The notes under the pieces: model-generated | Told to the model about the DNA's origin: nothing | The model's input: only the letters and a program-made list of their open reading frames with translations | The model's database searches: none | In this document: piece after piece, positions 11,938-22,426 of the stretch | How the letters are laid out: each line of letters opens with the position of its first letter | Numbering within the stretch: position 1 is the stretch's first letter | Source of the DNA: Bryum argenteum | Lineage: Eukaryota > Streptophyta > Bryopsida > Bryales > Bryaceae | Reading direction: 5' to 3' | Length of the DNA stretch: 64,000 nt | Assembly (NCBI GenBank): GCA_037043015.1 | Contig: CM073323.1 | Span: forward strand, 20,984,758 to 21,048,757 | Translations under genes and position numbers: made by a program

Positions 11938-12930
11938 AGGGTGAGTGGAACCGACCTCAACTGCAGCCCACTCAAGCACCGACCTCTGCTGCAGCCTCAT
12001 CAGTACCAACGGAGGTGGAGGGGAGTCCACCACCTGCACCAACGGTGTTGGAGGCGGAGCAAACCCTTCCAAGCTAGCCATCGCCCAGCCTGCGAAGATC
12101 CCCGAGCTTGTACACAAGTGAGTTGCAGTTTGTTTATTTCTTTTGTGTTTTATTCTTTCCCTTTGCGGCTCATGCTCTTCGAGCCAAGTTCGACCATGCC
12201 AGAGGGCTCTTTGCATGTTGACAAAACAATTCGGGATTAAGGCTCTGAATGGTGAGAAACAATGTCGAGCCAAGTTGCAGTTTCCTATCAATGTCGATAG
12301 GCTTGCCGCTTCCTGTCAATGTTGATAGGATTTTTATTTTTTATTTTTTATTAACATGACCGGTCGAGAAATTGCTCGTCGTTTAAGCTGGTCGCTTTAC
12401 ATTACTGTGGTTTACAATCTGGTAGGTTTTAATTTGGTTCTAATTTTTTGAATTTATCATACTTTAAACGAGAATCTGTTTGTGTTACGATGATTTATCA
12501 GGTTTGCTTGATCGCTGTGATGTGCTGGTGACTGATTGCTGGTAATTGGACAGCTTAGTCAAAGTTTTATTTTTTATTTTATTTTTTTATTTTTTATTTT
12601 TTATTTATTTATTTTAATTTTTATGTTTCCAATGGAGCTATTTTGAATATCTTTTCAAGTCTCTTCTCAAGCCGGTGTTGTTGTATAAATACACTTGTCT
12701 TCATTCTCACTTTTTTATTAGGGTTTGTAGCGAGTGCATTTTGATTTTAATGCGATTGTGTCCCTTCTTTGGCCAAGGTGAGTTTCTTTCGATTTTTGCA
12801 CTCAATGTTGATAGGGTCTCTTTTTATTTGTTTGGCATTTTTTTGTTTTCTTAAATCATTTATTTAGTTACATCAGTCATTTAGTCATTTTTTCAGTTGA
12901 TGCAAGTTTGGAGGTTTCGAGATTTCGATG
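11938..12930. other. Harbinger interior, non-coding, with T-rich low-complexity tracts
   Basis: Follows the Myb-like gene. It holds TTTTTATTTT-type low-complexity tracts at 12330-12350 and 12565-12620 and a TATAAATA at about 12685. No coding exon recognised. Confidence 0.55.
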
Positions 12931-12935
12931 TTTGT

Positions 12936-13384
12936 GAATTAGTTGAAGTTCATACGTGCACCCTTTGGACTCAATTCGAGTCATGTGGTGAGATGTTGCT
13001 GCATAGTGACCTTCACTATGCAACAACATTAATTTATTAGTTTGAAGCCTCTTTTTGCCACATAGACCCCCTCGAGGGGATGCTACATGGACCCCATGGG
13101 TGATTTCACATAATATTTTCATTTTGATCCCGTAGTGAGCCCCCAAGCCTAGCCCTCTTGTGCGTTCTCATGAATGCAAGCAGTTACAAACAATATGGGA
13201 TAAATTACAGAGCCTTGAGACCCTTGCTCCCAAGACCCCCGCCCTGAGACCCTTGCTCCCAAGACCCCGCCCCAGAACCCTCGCCCCAAGACCCCTGCTC
13301 CCAAGACCCCGCCCAAGACCCCGCCCCTAGACCCTCTTCTCCGCATTTTCCGGTGTGAAATGCGGTCCGCATTTCGGGAGCCTA
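12936..13384 (+). repeat. 430-bp repeat R2, copy 1, with C-rich minisatellite
   Basis: Matches 17908-18403 but in permuted order: the block TTGAAGTTCATACGTGCACC comes before the body here (12942) and after it in copy 2 (18368). The body holds a small hairpin (TGCATAGTGA / TCACTATGCA at about 13001-13025), the CCCCTCGAGGGG palindrome and, at 13205-13335, a minisatellite of CCCAAGACCCC(T/C)G units. Its complement has repeated G4 runs with 3-5 nt spacers, suitable for a G-quadruplex. Confidence 0.75.
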
Positions 13385-13686
13385 AGGTAGACAATGCTAA
13401 ATCCGTGCATCTCCTTAAACTGCCCACTCTAGATTCTTACCTACTTTCTAGATTTCATGTAAAAGGATGTACCTCACGTACACATGGAGCATGTGAACGG
13501 TTTTAGGTAATGTGGTATATGCCACTTTTAACCGATTTATTTATTTTTATAAGTGCTTCGAAATATTACAAAAATATGATATCTTAGTCATTTCTTCATA
13601 TTTATAATTGAAAAATACTGATTCACAGATTCCAACTTTCAATCATAGCATAGTCCTTAAATGCACGGTTTTAAGATTGTCTACCT
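13385..13686. mobile_element. 302-bp MITE inserted in repeat R2, TA target
   Basis: Begins AGGTAGACAATG and ends CATTGTCTACCT-like (ATTGTCTACCT); the inverted match continues imperfectly to CCGTGCAT, about 26 bp. Flanked by TA at 13383-13384 and 13687-13688. R2 copy 2 shows the empty site at 18347-18348 (GCCTAAGTGAG). TA target and size fit a Tc1/mariner-type MITE, although the termini are not the standard Stowaway ones. Confidence 0.82.
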
Positions 13687-13688
13687 TA

Positions 13689-14328
13689 AGTGAGATTCTT
13701 GGAGATAGTAATACTTATGAGGGTGGCGGTTCGGTAAGTTACTTGCAGCGTTTACACTGCCTGCTATGGCTGCTAGCAGTTTCTAAAACAAGCTTCAGTC
13801 CATGAGATCGAATTTCGTGCCTGGCAGGTAGCCAAGTCTCTGGGAGCTGCTGCGCTGCGGCAGCAGACGCAGCAGACTCCCGGATAGTCCAAGAACACCT
13901 CGGATTCACTTTACCATATTGCTGAGATTCTTCAACATTCTCTGGAGATTACTCAGCCGATTAAAACCGCAAAAGACGCTCCTGCTGCAGGAGTGTAAAC
14001 ACACACAGCCGCTGGCCCCAGCAGACGTGGCAGGCCCAGCAGGACCAGCCGGCTGTGTAAACGCAGCAACTAACTCGGTCCACTCGGTGGTCGGTTGCTA
14101 TTTTCGGTCGATGCTCACTGGGGTTTCTATTGGGAAGTATATGGTGATCCTTGTCTCTCCCATCAATGGTTGCTCTTTTCTGTTTGGACACTATTTTCAT
14201 ACTGGAAAGTCGCCTAAACTTGCGGGTTTCGTAGTAAAAATGAAAACAATTGAGTTGTGTGGTTGTTTCATAAACAATCAAAGAAAAAACAAACGATTGA
14301 GCTGGTTACCAGCAATTATGTTTAAAAC
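13689..14328. other. Harbinger interior, non-coding
   Basis: GC-richer island around 13840-14090 with small inverted repeats (CAGCCG... / ...CGGCTG near 14006 and 14050). A 140-codon frame crosses it but has no domain and no homologous partner in the window. Nothing firmly recognised. Confidence 0.45.
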
Positions 14329-14619
14329 TATACTCACGTGAAAATTATTTTACACACTTAGAAAAAATACTCGTAATAAGAATATCTGAAATACGTTAAA
14401 AATTCGAAGAAGAACGTATGGTTCAGAAGATTCTAGAAACAAATGTGGAATGTGCCTTGTACTCTAGTAACCTTCGGTTACTAGAGTACAAAGAATATTC
14501 TATGTTTGTTTCTAGAATCTTCTGAACCATACGTTCTTCTTCGAATTTTTAACGTATTTCAGATATTCTTATTACGAGTATTTTTTCTAAGTGTGTAAAA
14601 TAATTTCCACGCGAGTATA
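14329..14619. repeat. 291-bp near-perfect inverted repeat (foldback MITE)
   Basis: Left arm from TATACTCACGTGAAAATTAT pairs with the right arm ending ATAATTTCCACGCGAGTATA. The arms are about 140 bp each and meet at a tiny loop in CTAGTAACCTTCGGTTACTAG (about 14474). The arms are almost identical except for a bubble near the loop (about 14442-14455 against 14493-14506). RNA from either strand would form one long hairpin. It carries no coding sequence. Likely a MITE, possibly a small-RNA source. Confidence 0.9.
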
Positions 14620-14672
14620 TCAATACAAACTCTTTGGGAAGTACGAGAATAATCATGTAGTGTACTTGTTCA

Positions 14673-15265
14673 TTAACCCTTAATTGTCACCGGTGGCCAA
14701 ACTGGTCACCAAGGTCATTGTTTTTGCTTTTGGGGTCCGACAGAGTGGTAGGGTGCAAATCTCGTCCAAAGGCACCCCTATTCTTTTGTTTTTCCGAATC
14801 CAATGCTCCTTCCCGATCGCCTTCTTGAGGTTTGTGTGATCCGCGCGAAATTGTAGGGGCTACGTGATCCCATGGTCAATGCTCTTTGACTTGGCCTTTC
14901 TTTTTATTTTTTGACGATTTTTTTTCAAAATAATAAAAAATCTTCATCTTTATCCCTATACCGTGCTCTATGATGCCAATTTTCAGAAAAAAATGACCGA
15001 AGGGAGGAAAAACCAAAAAAGCAATACAATATTTCTCACTCATGATCAGCAACCAAAACATTTTTTTCTCAACGGTGCCATTTTTTGAGATTTTACCCGA
15101 TGTGATCGATCTTTTTTGCATTGGTCACATCACCAAGTTACCTTGATAACCACCGTTTCCGATTCTCAAAATTGTTTTACCTTGAGTGCAGAAATAAGGC
15201 CAGAAGACAATGAGGTTGCATTTCTCTCCAATTTGTGGAAAACAAGGATGTCAATTAAGGGTTAA
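14673..15265. mobile_element. MITE-like segment with 14-bp inverted ends
   Basis: TTAACCCTTAATTG at 14673-14686 and CAATTAAGGGTTAA at 15252-15265 are exact inverses, 593 bp outside to outside. The interior contains further partial symmetry (TGGTCACCAAGG / CATCACCAAGTTACC). No clear target duplication, so the call is tentative. Confidence 0.45.
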
Positions 15266-15728
15266 CAAAAAAGCAAACGAGCTGTGCGCCACAGAAATTT
15301 GTCTTTAAGATTTTTTGTAATTACGAAACAATTGACTGGTTACTTAATCTTCTTTTTTTTCTTTTATAGGTGGAGTAGTAATTATACCTCTGCGTCCAAA
15401 GACCATGTTGTAAGAGCTGCTCATTAAATCATCATGTCGGGTTTTGAATTGACATTGGTTTTGGTTTTGCGCTATCTCTGCGCGTCAAAAGAGTTGTGGG
15501 GTGTAGACATTCGCGCAATCAGAGAACGATGTCCATAATATGACATGTGCACATGCGCCATGCAAATATTGAAGAACGACGTCCAAAACCGTACTAACCT
15601 CTAGTGGGAAAAAGTGTACGATGTTGCAGAAAACTTAAATTCACAGTTTCATTGCAAAGCTCTTGGGATGACTTTGTTTGGTAGTGAATTGCCTTTTGTT
15701 TGTTAGACAAAATAAGTTGGTGATGTAA
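15266..15728. other. Harbinger interior, nothing recognised
   Basis: No domain-bearing frame, no tandem repeat and no RNA gene seen. Confidence 0.5.
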
Positions 15729-16249
15729 GAGCATGCCCAGCCCATACGCTGGGCCGGGCTGTGGAGCCTTTAATGCCGTGTGTGGGGCCCCCAGCCCATA
15801 CGGCAACCCTCTAACCCGGGCAGTGGGGTTGGAGGGCCCTTTTTTCTAGCTCGTCACATCCACATTTTTTGCCGTGGCGATTCTCAAATACAAAAATTCT
15901 TTTAACCAATGACGGATTGCTACGTGGCACTTCCAAAAGACTTGGGGAGTTTTTCTTGGAAGCTCCACACTTGCATTTGTCGCAAACACTCTAGGGACTC
16001 TTCAAGCTCCTCCTTCTCCTTCTTCCTCTGTTTCTTTGTGTAGTTTTTTGAATGCGGCTGTCGGCGGCAGCGGGAGATTACCGGCGGTAAGAAGCGGCGC
16101 ACGGCAGCGGTTCTGCTGGCCAGCCCCGCTGGCCCTGTGGCCCGGCCCCCGCTGGGTCACCTCGCCCTCTGGCCCGGCCCAGAGGGTAGCCAGGCCTCGC
16201 CATTCTGACATACCCCGGCCCGGCCTGGCGAGCCGGGCTGGGCATGTTC
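15729..16249. mobile_element. GC-rich Tourist/Harbinger-type MITE nested in the large Harbinger
   Basis: Ends GAGCATGCCCAGCCC and, inverted, GAACATGCCCAGCCC, flanked by TAA at 15726-15728 and 16250-16252: the PIF/Harbinger target. The first six bases are those of the host element's terminus. The interior is GC-rich in its right half (16050-16240) with GGCCCGGCC-type runs. No coding capacity. Confidence 0.8.
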
Positions 16250-17275
16250 TAAGGTAGAGGGACCCATTCCCGACCGGGGACCAACAACCGATGTGTAGGT
16301 TATAGAAATTCTGCGAGCTAGGAGACTAATTGCTGTCATTTCTTTTCTGAATGATGATTGGCTAGAATGATGATTAGAAACCACTCTTGCTTGTGATCGT
16401 TTATTAGAGACTCTACATATTAGTTATGGGTGGTTTTCAACTTTTCACTTAAAAAAATTGTAACTATTTCAATATTGGCAATAAAATTCCAATTTTTTGG
16501 GTATTCAACAATAACCTTATGTTTGTACACGGAAAAAATCCTCTTCAAATTATTTGCCTCAAAAACATATGCTAAAAACCTTAAGTGGTCGGTTATAGGT
16601 CCTTCTACTTTAATCTTACACATCTTGCTTTGTTGGTGGCATTTTGGTGGAACTTTATTAAAGCGGTCTTGTGTATACCGTACCATCATAGCAGGTTTGG
16701 TTCTCAACGAACAAATATTTCTTTTTTTTGAAAAAAATAAGGTTCGTCTACGAGAAACACATTTTCTTGAAATTTGTTCTTTTGTTTTTTTGGATATGAT
16801 TTCCTAACTTTTGGATACCCTTTCATCAGTTTTTGGATATAGTTTCCCAACTTTTGGATACCCTTTTCATGATATAATTTTCCAACTTTTCGTTCCTCTT
16901 GGCTTGTAAAGGTTTCAAGTCCAAAACGGGCACTTTAACCCTTCAAGGACCTTGGGGTCTGAAACGGGCAGCCCAAAATTGAATCTCAACATCTTTTGGA
17001 CTCGGGCATCATGAATAGTGCACTTTTAAAACTTGGGCATCATGAATGGACTAATCAATGATGAGCTTGCAGACTTCTACAAGTTTATGTACAACTCAAC
17101 CTACCTACTACAATCCTTTTAAACCACAAAATCACTCATACAAATTGTGATTTGAATTGTAAAATTTCACTTCTTGAATGCATCATAAGAAGGTGACGAG
17201 TTTGACATCAAAATATACGTAAAAAGTTAAGTACAATGAGAGCTACAAGGCATATTCTGTTGGAAAAAAGCCCCA
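16250..17275. other. AT-rich Harbinger interior with short tandem repeats
   Basis: Contains two to three imperfect units around TTTTGGATACCCTTTTCATCA (16805-16880). A 125-codon frame at 16430-16807 has no domain. GGTTTCAAGTCCAAAACGGGCA at 16910 resembles TTTCAAGTCGAAAACGGGCA at 60170, so the R3 repeat family may start here. Confidence 0.45.
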
Positions 17276-17905
17276 CGGGCTTACAAGGACCTTTAAGAGT
17301 TAAATTTAGCTTTCTTAAATTATTCTTTTTTGGAAATATGTTCACAACAAAATTTCTATTCAAATTCTAGAGTGACCAAAGTCAAGTAGTTCACCACATT
17401 TACAAGGGCAGCCTCCAAAACTTTCAAAAACAGTCTTCACAATTTCTAGTAATTTTACAATTTTACTTTCAAAAATAGCGAGAATTTGAGATTTTCGATT
17501 TTTTTCAAGATTTTTTTTTCAAGATTTTTTTTTAAAATTTTTTTTTTAAAATTTTTTTTTAAAATTTCACATACTCATAACGGCACCTACTCACCGTCCA
17601 AATTTTTCTTAAACTAAATATATCATATGTGGTACTTGTTTTACTACATTGTTATATTTGGACCTTCTTTCAGAAAACAATTGACATGAAGGTCAAAAAC
17701 GTGGAATGAGTCTCTAAAATTTCTCCAGGAGCGCATCCATCTTGATTACCTACATGGAAAATAATATGAACAATTTTTTTGGAGTTGCAGATTTCAAATG
17801 TTCCTTTGCACCATGGAGACAATGTCTCCCAAACAATGCCCAAAAAACTTGTGCACAAACTTTGAAAGTTACGATTTTGCAAATGGAAATCATTCTACGA
17901 TCAAT
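17276..17905 (+). repeat. Dispersed repeat R3, copy 1
   Basis: Colinear with 60190-60760: shared blocks include TTCTTTTTTGGAAATAT, TTTACAAGGGCAGCCTCCAA, CACATACTCATAA, GGCACCTACTCACC and GTGGAATGAGTCTCTAAAAT. A partial inverted copy lies at 62790-63070. T-rich runs occupy 17505-17570. No protein domain recognised. Confidence 0.7.
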
Positions 17906-17907
17906 TT

Positions 17908-18403
17908 TTGGTGAGATGTTGTTGTATAGTGACCTTCACTATGCAGCAACATTAATTTATTAGTTTGAAGCCTTTTTTTGCCACATAGACCCCCTCGAGG
18001 GGATGCTACATGGACCCCATGGGTGATTTCCCATAATATTTCCATCTTGATCCCTTAGTGAGCCCCCAACCCTAGCCCTCTTGTGCGTTCTCATGAATGC
18101 AAGCAGTTACAAACAATATGGGATAAATTACAAAGCCCTGAGACCCTTGCTCCCAAGACCCCGCCCCAAGACCCCCCGCCCCAAGACCCCTGTTCCCAAG
18201 ACCCCGCCCAAGACCCCGCCCAAGACCCCTGTTCCCAAGACCCCTGTTCCCAAGACCCCTGTTCCCAAGACCCCGCCCAAGACCCTGCCCCTGGACCCTC
18301 TTCTCCGCATTTTCCGTCGTGAAATGCGGTCCGCATTTCAGGAGCCTAAGTGAGATTTTGGAGATAGTTGAAGTTCATACGTGCACCCCTTGGACTCAAT
18401 TCG
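17908..18403 (+). repeat. Repeat R2, copy 2, with expanded C-rich minisatellite
   Basis: Same body as copy 1 without the 302-bp MITE. The minisatellite (about 18140-18300) is longer here, with repeated CCCAAGACCCCTGTT and CCCAAGACCCCGCC units. The open frames through it encode only PKTP-type repeats and are by-products. Confidence 0.75.
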
Positions 18404-18998
18404 TTAACTGTATTTCATTTTTTGGTTTCAAGTTGACTCTTTTTTTTTCTTTTCACGAGCTTCAGTCCTCCCTTTCGGTGTTTAATTTCGGATTCATACA
18501 ATCATGAGACTGAATCTCATCTCACATGTTTTCATTTTCTCTTCGAAGTCTATACACGGTGCTCATTGTATTTCTTTATGACTTGGCTTTTATTCTTAGA
18601 CTTGGCATGGCTTCAGAAGCCAGCCTATTCTGATAGAAGCGGAGATTGGTACCCATTCAAAGGTCTGGTTTAATTTCATTCACTTTCTTCTTTGTTATCT
18701 CATCTTTTTTTGTTTGATTTTTATTTTCTCTTATTGGTGGAGTCATTGATTTCGTTTGCTTTCAATTTACTCGGTTTCTAATTTGTTGCCTCATACATTT
18801 TTGATTTCTTTTTTTATTTTTCCTTTCATGCCGAGTCAGTTGATCTCATGTGGTTTAATTTCATTCGGTTTCTTCTTTGTTTTCTCAAATTTTATTTTAT
18901 TTTAATTTTTTATTTTCTCTTTCAGGCGAGTCAAATGATCTCCTTTGATTTCAATTTCTTATTTGTTTCCTCTCTCTTCTTTTCTTTTCTTTTGTTTT

Positions 18999-19043
<45 letters not shown>

Positions 19044-19686
19044 TTGAGTCATGTATTTGCTCTTTTAGGGCGACTCAAGTCGTTGGCTTGATACTTTGAT
19101 TCAGGCTGGTTCTTTGTTCATGCTAATTTGATTGCTTGCCCTTGTGTGGAATTTGATTTGTCTGGGGTTGGGTACTGTTAGGCCTCTTTTTTCAATTTCA
19201 GAAAGTCCGATGTCTATACCAGGTGCTCGGTTTCATATTTTTTTTTTTTATTTATTTATTTTTTTTTTAAATTTTTTTCGAACCAGATTGCAGTGACTGT
19301 GAAGTGATTCACTGTTTTTGTGTTCACAGGGGAGTACTGGGGAGATTCACAATTTATTCCAGAGTCACAGCCTAGGAATGACCCCTCTTTTAGCTTGCAA
19401 AGTCCATTAGGAAATAGGCCACTTGTTTATCCTCCACCACATCCCATGTATAATATAGGAAGCTCTATGGCAATAGATCCACATCAAAATGTGATGATGG
19501 AGCTTCCAATGTATGTATGAAACTTTGGCCAAGGCTTAAACCTTAATGCCCGTTTCTTCTCATAATAAAGGAATACAATTTTTTTCTTACAAAGCCCTCC
19601 TACCACGTCTCTTGGTGTTCCATAGATGGTCTATCAAGTCATTTCTTAAAGCAAAATGACTTTCTATACTCTTTACATCTCTAGCA
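18404..19686. other. Harbinger interior, T-rich, with a long poly(T) tract
   Basis: Low-complexity T-rich sequence, including an unbroken T run at about 18999-19040 and another tract at 19238-19275. A short proline-rich frame at 19320-19520 (PLVYPPPHPMYN) follows a plausible TTCACAG acceptor and could be a transposon 3' exon, but I do not recognise it. Confidence 0.45.
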
Positions 19687-20829
19687 CTACACTCCAAGTG
19701 ACCAAGTTTTAAAAGTGAAAGGAATTGGAGTTGTTTCATTTGGCAACCCCATGTTTACAAATGACTTCAACTCCAATTCCTTCTCATCCTCTATAATCAT
19801 GTTGTGCATTATAATGCATGCAATCATGATGTTGCCAATGGTGTCCAAATCCCACAACCGTACAGGATTCTTGATAATCTCCCATCGAGCTTGCAAAACT
19901 CCAAATGCTCTCTCAACATCTTTGCATGCTTCCTCATGGCACTTTGCAAAATGCTCTTTCTTCTAACAAAACATGCCCAAGAGGGAAAGATGCCATCAAT
20001 TAAGAGGTATTAGCGGAGGGTGGACATGGCCATTTACGTCAAAATTGAGGTCATGGCCAGCACCCCGCAAGAAATTGAGGAGAAATGGTGAACAATCAAG
20101 GATATTGATGTCATTGCTACCACTTGGCATGCCAAAAAATGCATGCCAAATCCACAAGCTCTGGTCTGCAATGGCTTCGAGGATGACGCTCCGGTCCTTG
20201 TCCTGGAATTGACCCTGCCAAGCTACAGGACAGTTCTTCCAAATCCAGTGCATGCAATCAAAACTCTCAAACATCCCAGGGAAGTCACGTGCTCCGTTGA
20301 AGGACATCTGTTTCTCTAAATCCTCTCTGTCTAAGATATTTAGCGTCAAAGCAACCACGAATCGCGACTACAAACCGCTTCATACATTCCTGTGCAGTGG
20401 ACTCCCCTACCTTGCAATAGTCGTCGCAAGCGTCAGTAGTAACTCCATAAGCCAACATACGAATGGCGGCAGTACACTTCTCCAAAGTAGAGAGATCCAT
20501 ACGACCTACTACATCTTTTCTAGGATGAAACCAAGGATCATATGTGGCTACAACCTCTACTATGGTAGAAACGTTTCTCTTCGCATCCTAAAACGTCTCC
20601 GGAATTTAACAAGACCGTATGTAGGAAATTCAGAGAAATAGTCCTTGTACAAGAGATGATCAAAAAACTCACGAGCATGATACACATACTCCCTACCAAG
20701 AACACTTCCACGAACCTTGGGCCTCACAGAAGAGGACTCCCCTAGGAGTTCATCCAAAACAACATCAAGCATATGCATGAAAAAAACGTCCTCATACTCA
20801 TCTTCAAGCTCCTCTTTCCATGATTCCAT
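19687..20829 (-). pseudogene. HARBI1/ALP1-type DDE transposase, frameshifted
   Basis: Minus-strand coding remnant spread over at least three frames. From the N-terminus: MESWKEELEDEYED (start at 20829), LVKFRRRFRMRRETF, then EKCTAAIRMLAYG, then the catalytic region FDCMHWIWKNCPVAWQGQF, WIWHAFFGMPSGSNDINIL, and finally KDVERAFGVLQARW followed by IIMHNMIIEDE. These match plant PIF/Harbinger transposases. The three acidic residues (D of FDCMH, D of SNDIN, E of VERAFG) are each still visible. Frame changes fall at about 20560-20500, 20360-20300, 20000 and 19920, so no full transposase can be made. With its Myb-like partner at the other end, it makes the host element a once-autonomous Harbinger. 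Confidence 0.85.
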
Positions 20830-21335
20830 GGCGCAAAAAAAAAAAAAAACCAAACACCCTTCACAAAGTTCAATTCCACAATTCAATCGTCACACCACAC
20901 TTCCACTTCCTCACACTCACACACTCACAGCTTAAGCACTCCCCACAGCCCCAAGTTTAGAGACAGAGAAGACGTGAGCTAGTTGCAGAGGCTTCGCAGG
21001 GGCGGTGACCACAAAGCCACCGGAGTTCATCGCCACGCTGGCCCAACCTCCCCTGTTATCTTGAATAGCGTGGAGTCAATGGCGTGGTGTCTGTTGGAAG
21101 ACAGCCTTGCCAATACGACTTGCCACCAGACATGGGGCTCGACATTTGACGTTTGGAACCCCGCTATGCGTTTTCCACCTTCCGCTTTCATTTTTACAGA
21201 ACATATTATGTCCTCTGAAGTCTTTCATTCGCAAAGCAAAGAAAGCGGGCTTTGCCCCGGCTAAGGTTATCCTAGGTAAATCAAGAAAGCTACCGAAGGG
21301 AGGGACCTTCGCTTCATGTACCATTGGGGATGCTC
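20830..21335. other. Harbinger subterminal region
   Basis: Upstream of the transposase gene on its strand, so it should hold its promoter. I see an A-run at 20836-20850 and CACTCACACACTCACAG. It ends with the right terminal repeat. Confidence 0.5.
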
Positions 21336-21338
21336 TAA

Positions 21339-22426
21339 TCAAGCGGAAAGCTAAGCGATGGATCATAAATGCCTGAAAATCTTGGTCCTAATGCATAGAC
21401 CGCCGACTGACGGAGTCATGGAGAGCTGACGGAATGGTTTTGTCGCCCCTCGTGCCGTTGACCAGGTCCAAATACGGCATATTCCCTGTACTCCGGTACG
21501 GTCAATGATTATGATTGAAAATACTACATCCGGTCCATAGCAGTACCAGAAATGACGCTGCACATGTCATCACTCATCAGCCACTTTTCGAGGCGTCCGA
21601 AGGTACGATCAAGCTCCGTCTCAGAAACTCAGAGCTTTAAATCTCAAAACTGACCTCACAAGCTTTCCGGAATCTGCACGGAAGTGTGCAGTGGATATTG
21701 TAGACGAAGCGGTGATTGAAAACCGTGTCAACCACTCTCGACGTTGGAGCTCCGACAGAAACTTCAATGTCTGGGAGGTTTTAGTGTGGCGCAGCACAGG
21801 CGGAAGACTGATGAATATTTGTGACGAATTCTTCGATTTATAACATTCTTCACTTTAGACACCCTGTTCACGCTAATATTTTCGAAGATAGGTGGATATG
21901 AGATGCTCAAAACCTCCGTGATTCGCAATATTTCGTAGACAATTTTAGTTCCGACCACGACTCTGCAATTAGAAAGCAAAGTTTCAGTATTCAAATTTCG
22001 TTAATCCTCTTCGAAACTTGACCTAAGTTGGATCGTTGTCGGGAAAGGCTTTTCGCTTCAAGCCCCGACGTGCAAGAGATGCTCCTCTTGTAGATAAACT
22101 CGTTTGTCAAGTGAGCTATGAAAGATTAGGCGGAGTTGGTTCTGCAAACAGGAAACAAAATAAAAGCTGATGACAGCTTGAGTGCATTTGCGTGAACAAA
22201 TTAGTTGTAGTTAGAATTCGGTCGATCGGCACCTTTAGTAACTCGTCTGCTTCAAGGCACAATCGAACGCAGTTGCCGTGTTCTCTTTACCAGTGTGAAC
22301 TGCTAAAGTCTTCGTAATTGGTAGATATGATTAACTTAGGACCTTGTCTTCGAAAAGCTGCCTTGACCCCAGCCCTACAGCATTGCTGCTGACTCCAAGT
22401 TTGATCCGTCTTGCAGGGGGCTCGTC
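21339..22426 (+). promoter_or_regulatory. Upstream region of receptor kinase B (homologous to 43568-44656)
   Basis: About 1.1 kb, closely similar to the region before copy D from AAGCGGAAAGCTAAGCGATGG onwards, and unlike the upstream DNA of C and E except near the ATG. The conservation reflects recent duplication, so individual promoter elements cannot be picked out. The Harbinger right end lies directly upstream. Confidence 0.5.

Larger units (their letters stand above)
10775..21335. mobile_element. 10.56-kb PIF/Harbinger DNA transposon carrying both family genes
   Basis: Ends are GAGCATCTCCAATGG and, inverted, GAGCATCCCCAATGG (one mismatch in 15), flanked by TAA at 10772-10774 and 21336-21338. 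The 3-bp TAA/TTA target is diagnostic of PIF/Harbinger. The paralogous site upstream of copy D is uninterrupted, with a single TAA at 43565-43567. Inside, near opposite ends and convergent, are the two expected genes: a Myb/SANT-like protein (10969-11937, +) and a HARBI1-type DDE transposase (19687-20829, -). Both are broken. The element is unusually large because later repeats and MITEs have inserted between the genes (12.9-18.4 kb). Confidence 0.9.

Noticed and set aside
13001..13027. Helitron 3' hairpin
   Set aside because: The hairpin is conserved in both R2 copies, but no CTRR end follows it and no TC start or rolling-circle helicase is seen.
13205..13335. CRISPR-like regular repeats
   Set aside because: Units are short, contiguous and without unique spacers, in a eukaryotic transposon; a minisatellite.
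13919..14341. 140-codon plus-strand open frame inside the Harbinger
   Set aside because: Runs into the foldback hairpin, shows no known domain, and has no splice or homology support.
14876..15121. 81-codon minus-strand lysine/phenylalanine-rich frame
   Set aside because: Lies in the MITE-like segment and reflects A/T-rich sequence; no homology recognised.
16430..16807. 125-codon plus-strand frame with hydrophobic stretches
   Set aside because: AT-driven composition, an overlapping minus-strand frame of similar length, and no domain.
18081..18353. Proline-rich PKTP-repeat protein
   Set aside because: Produced entirely by the CCCAAGACCCC minisatellite, which is open in several frames on both strands.
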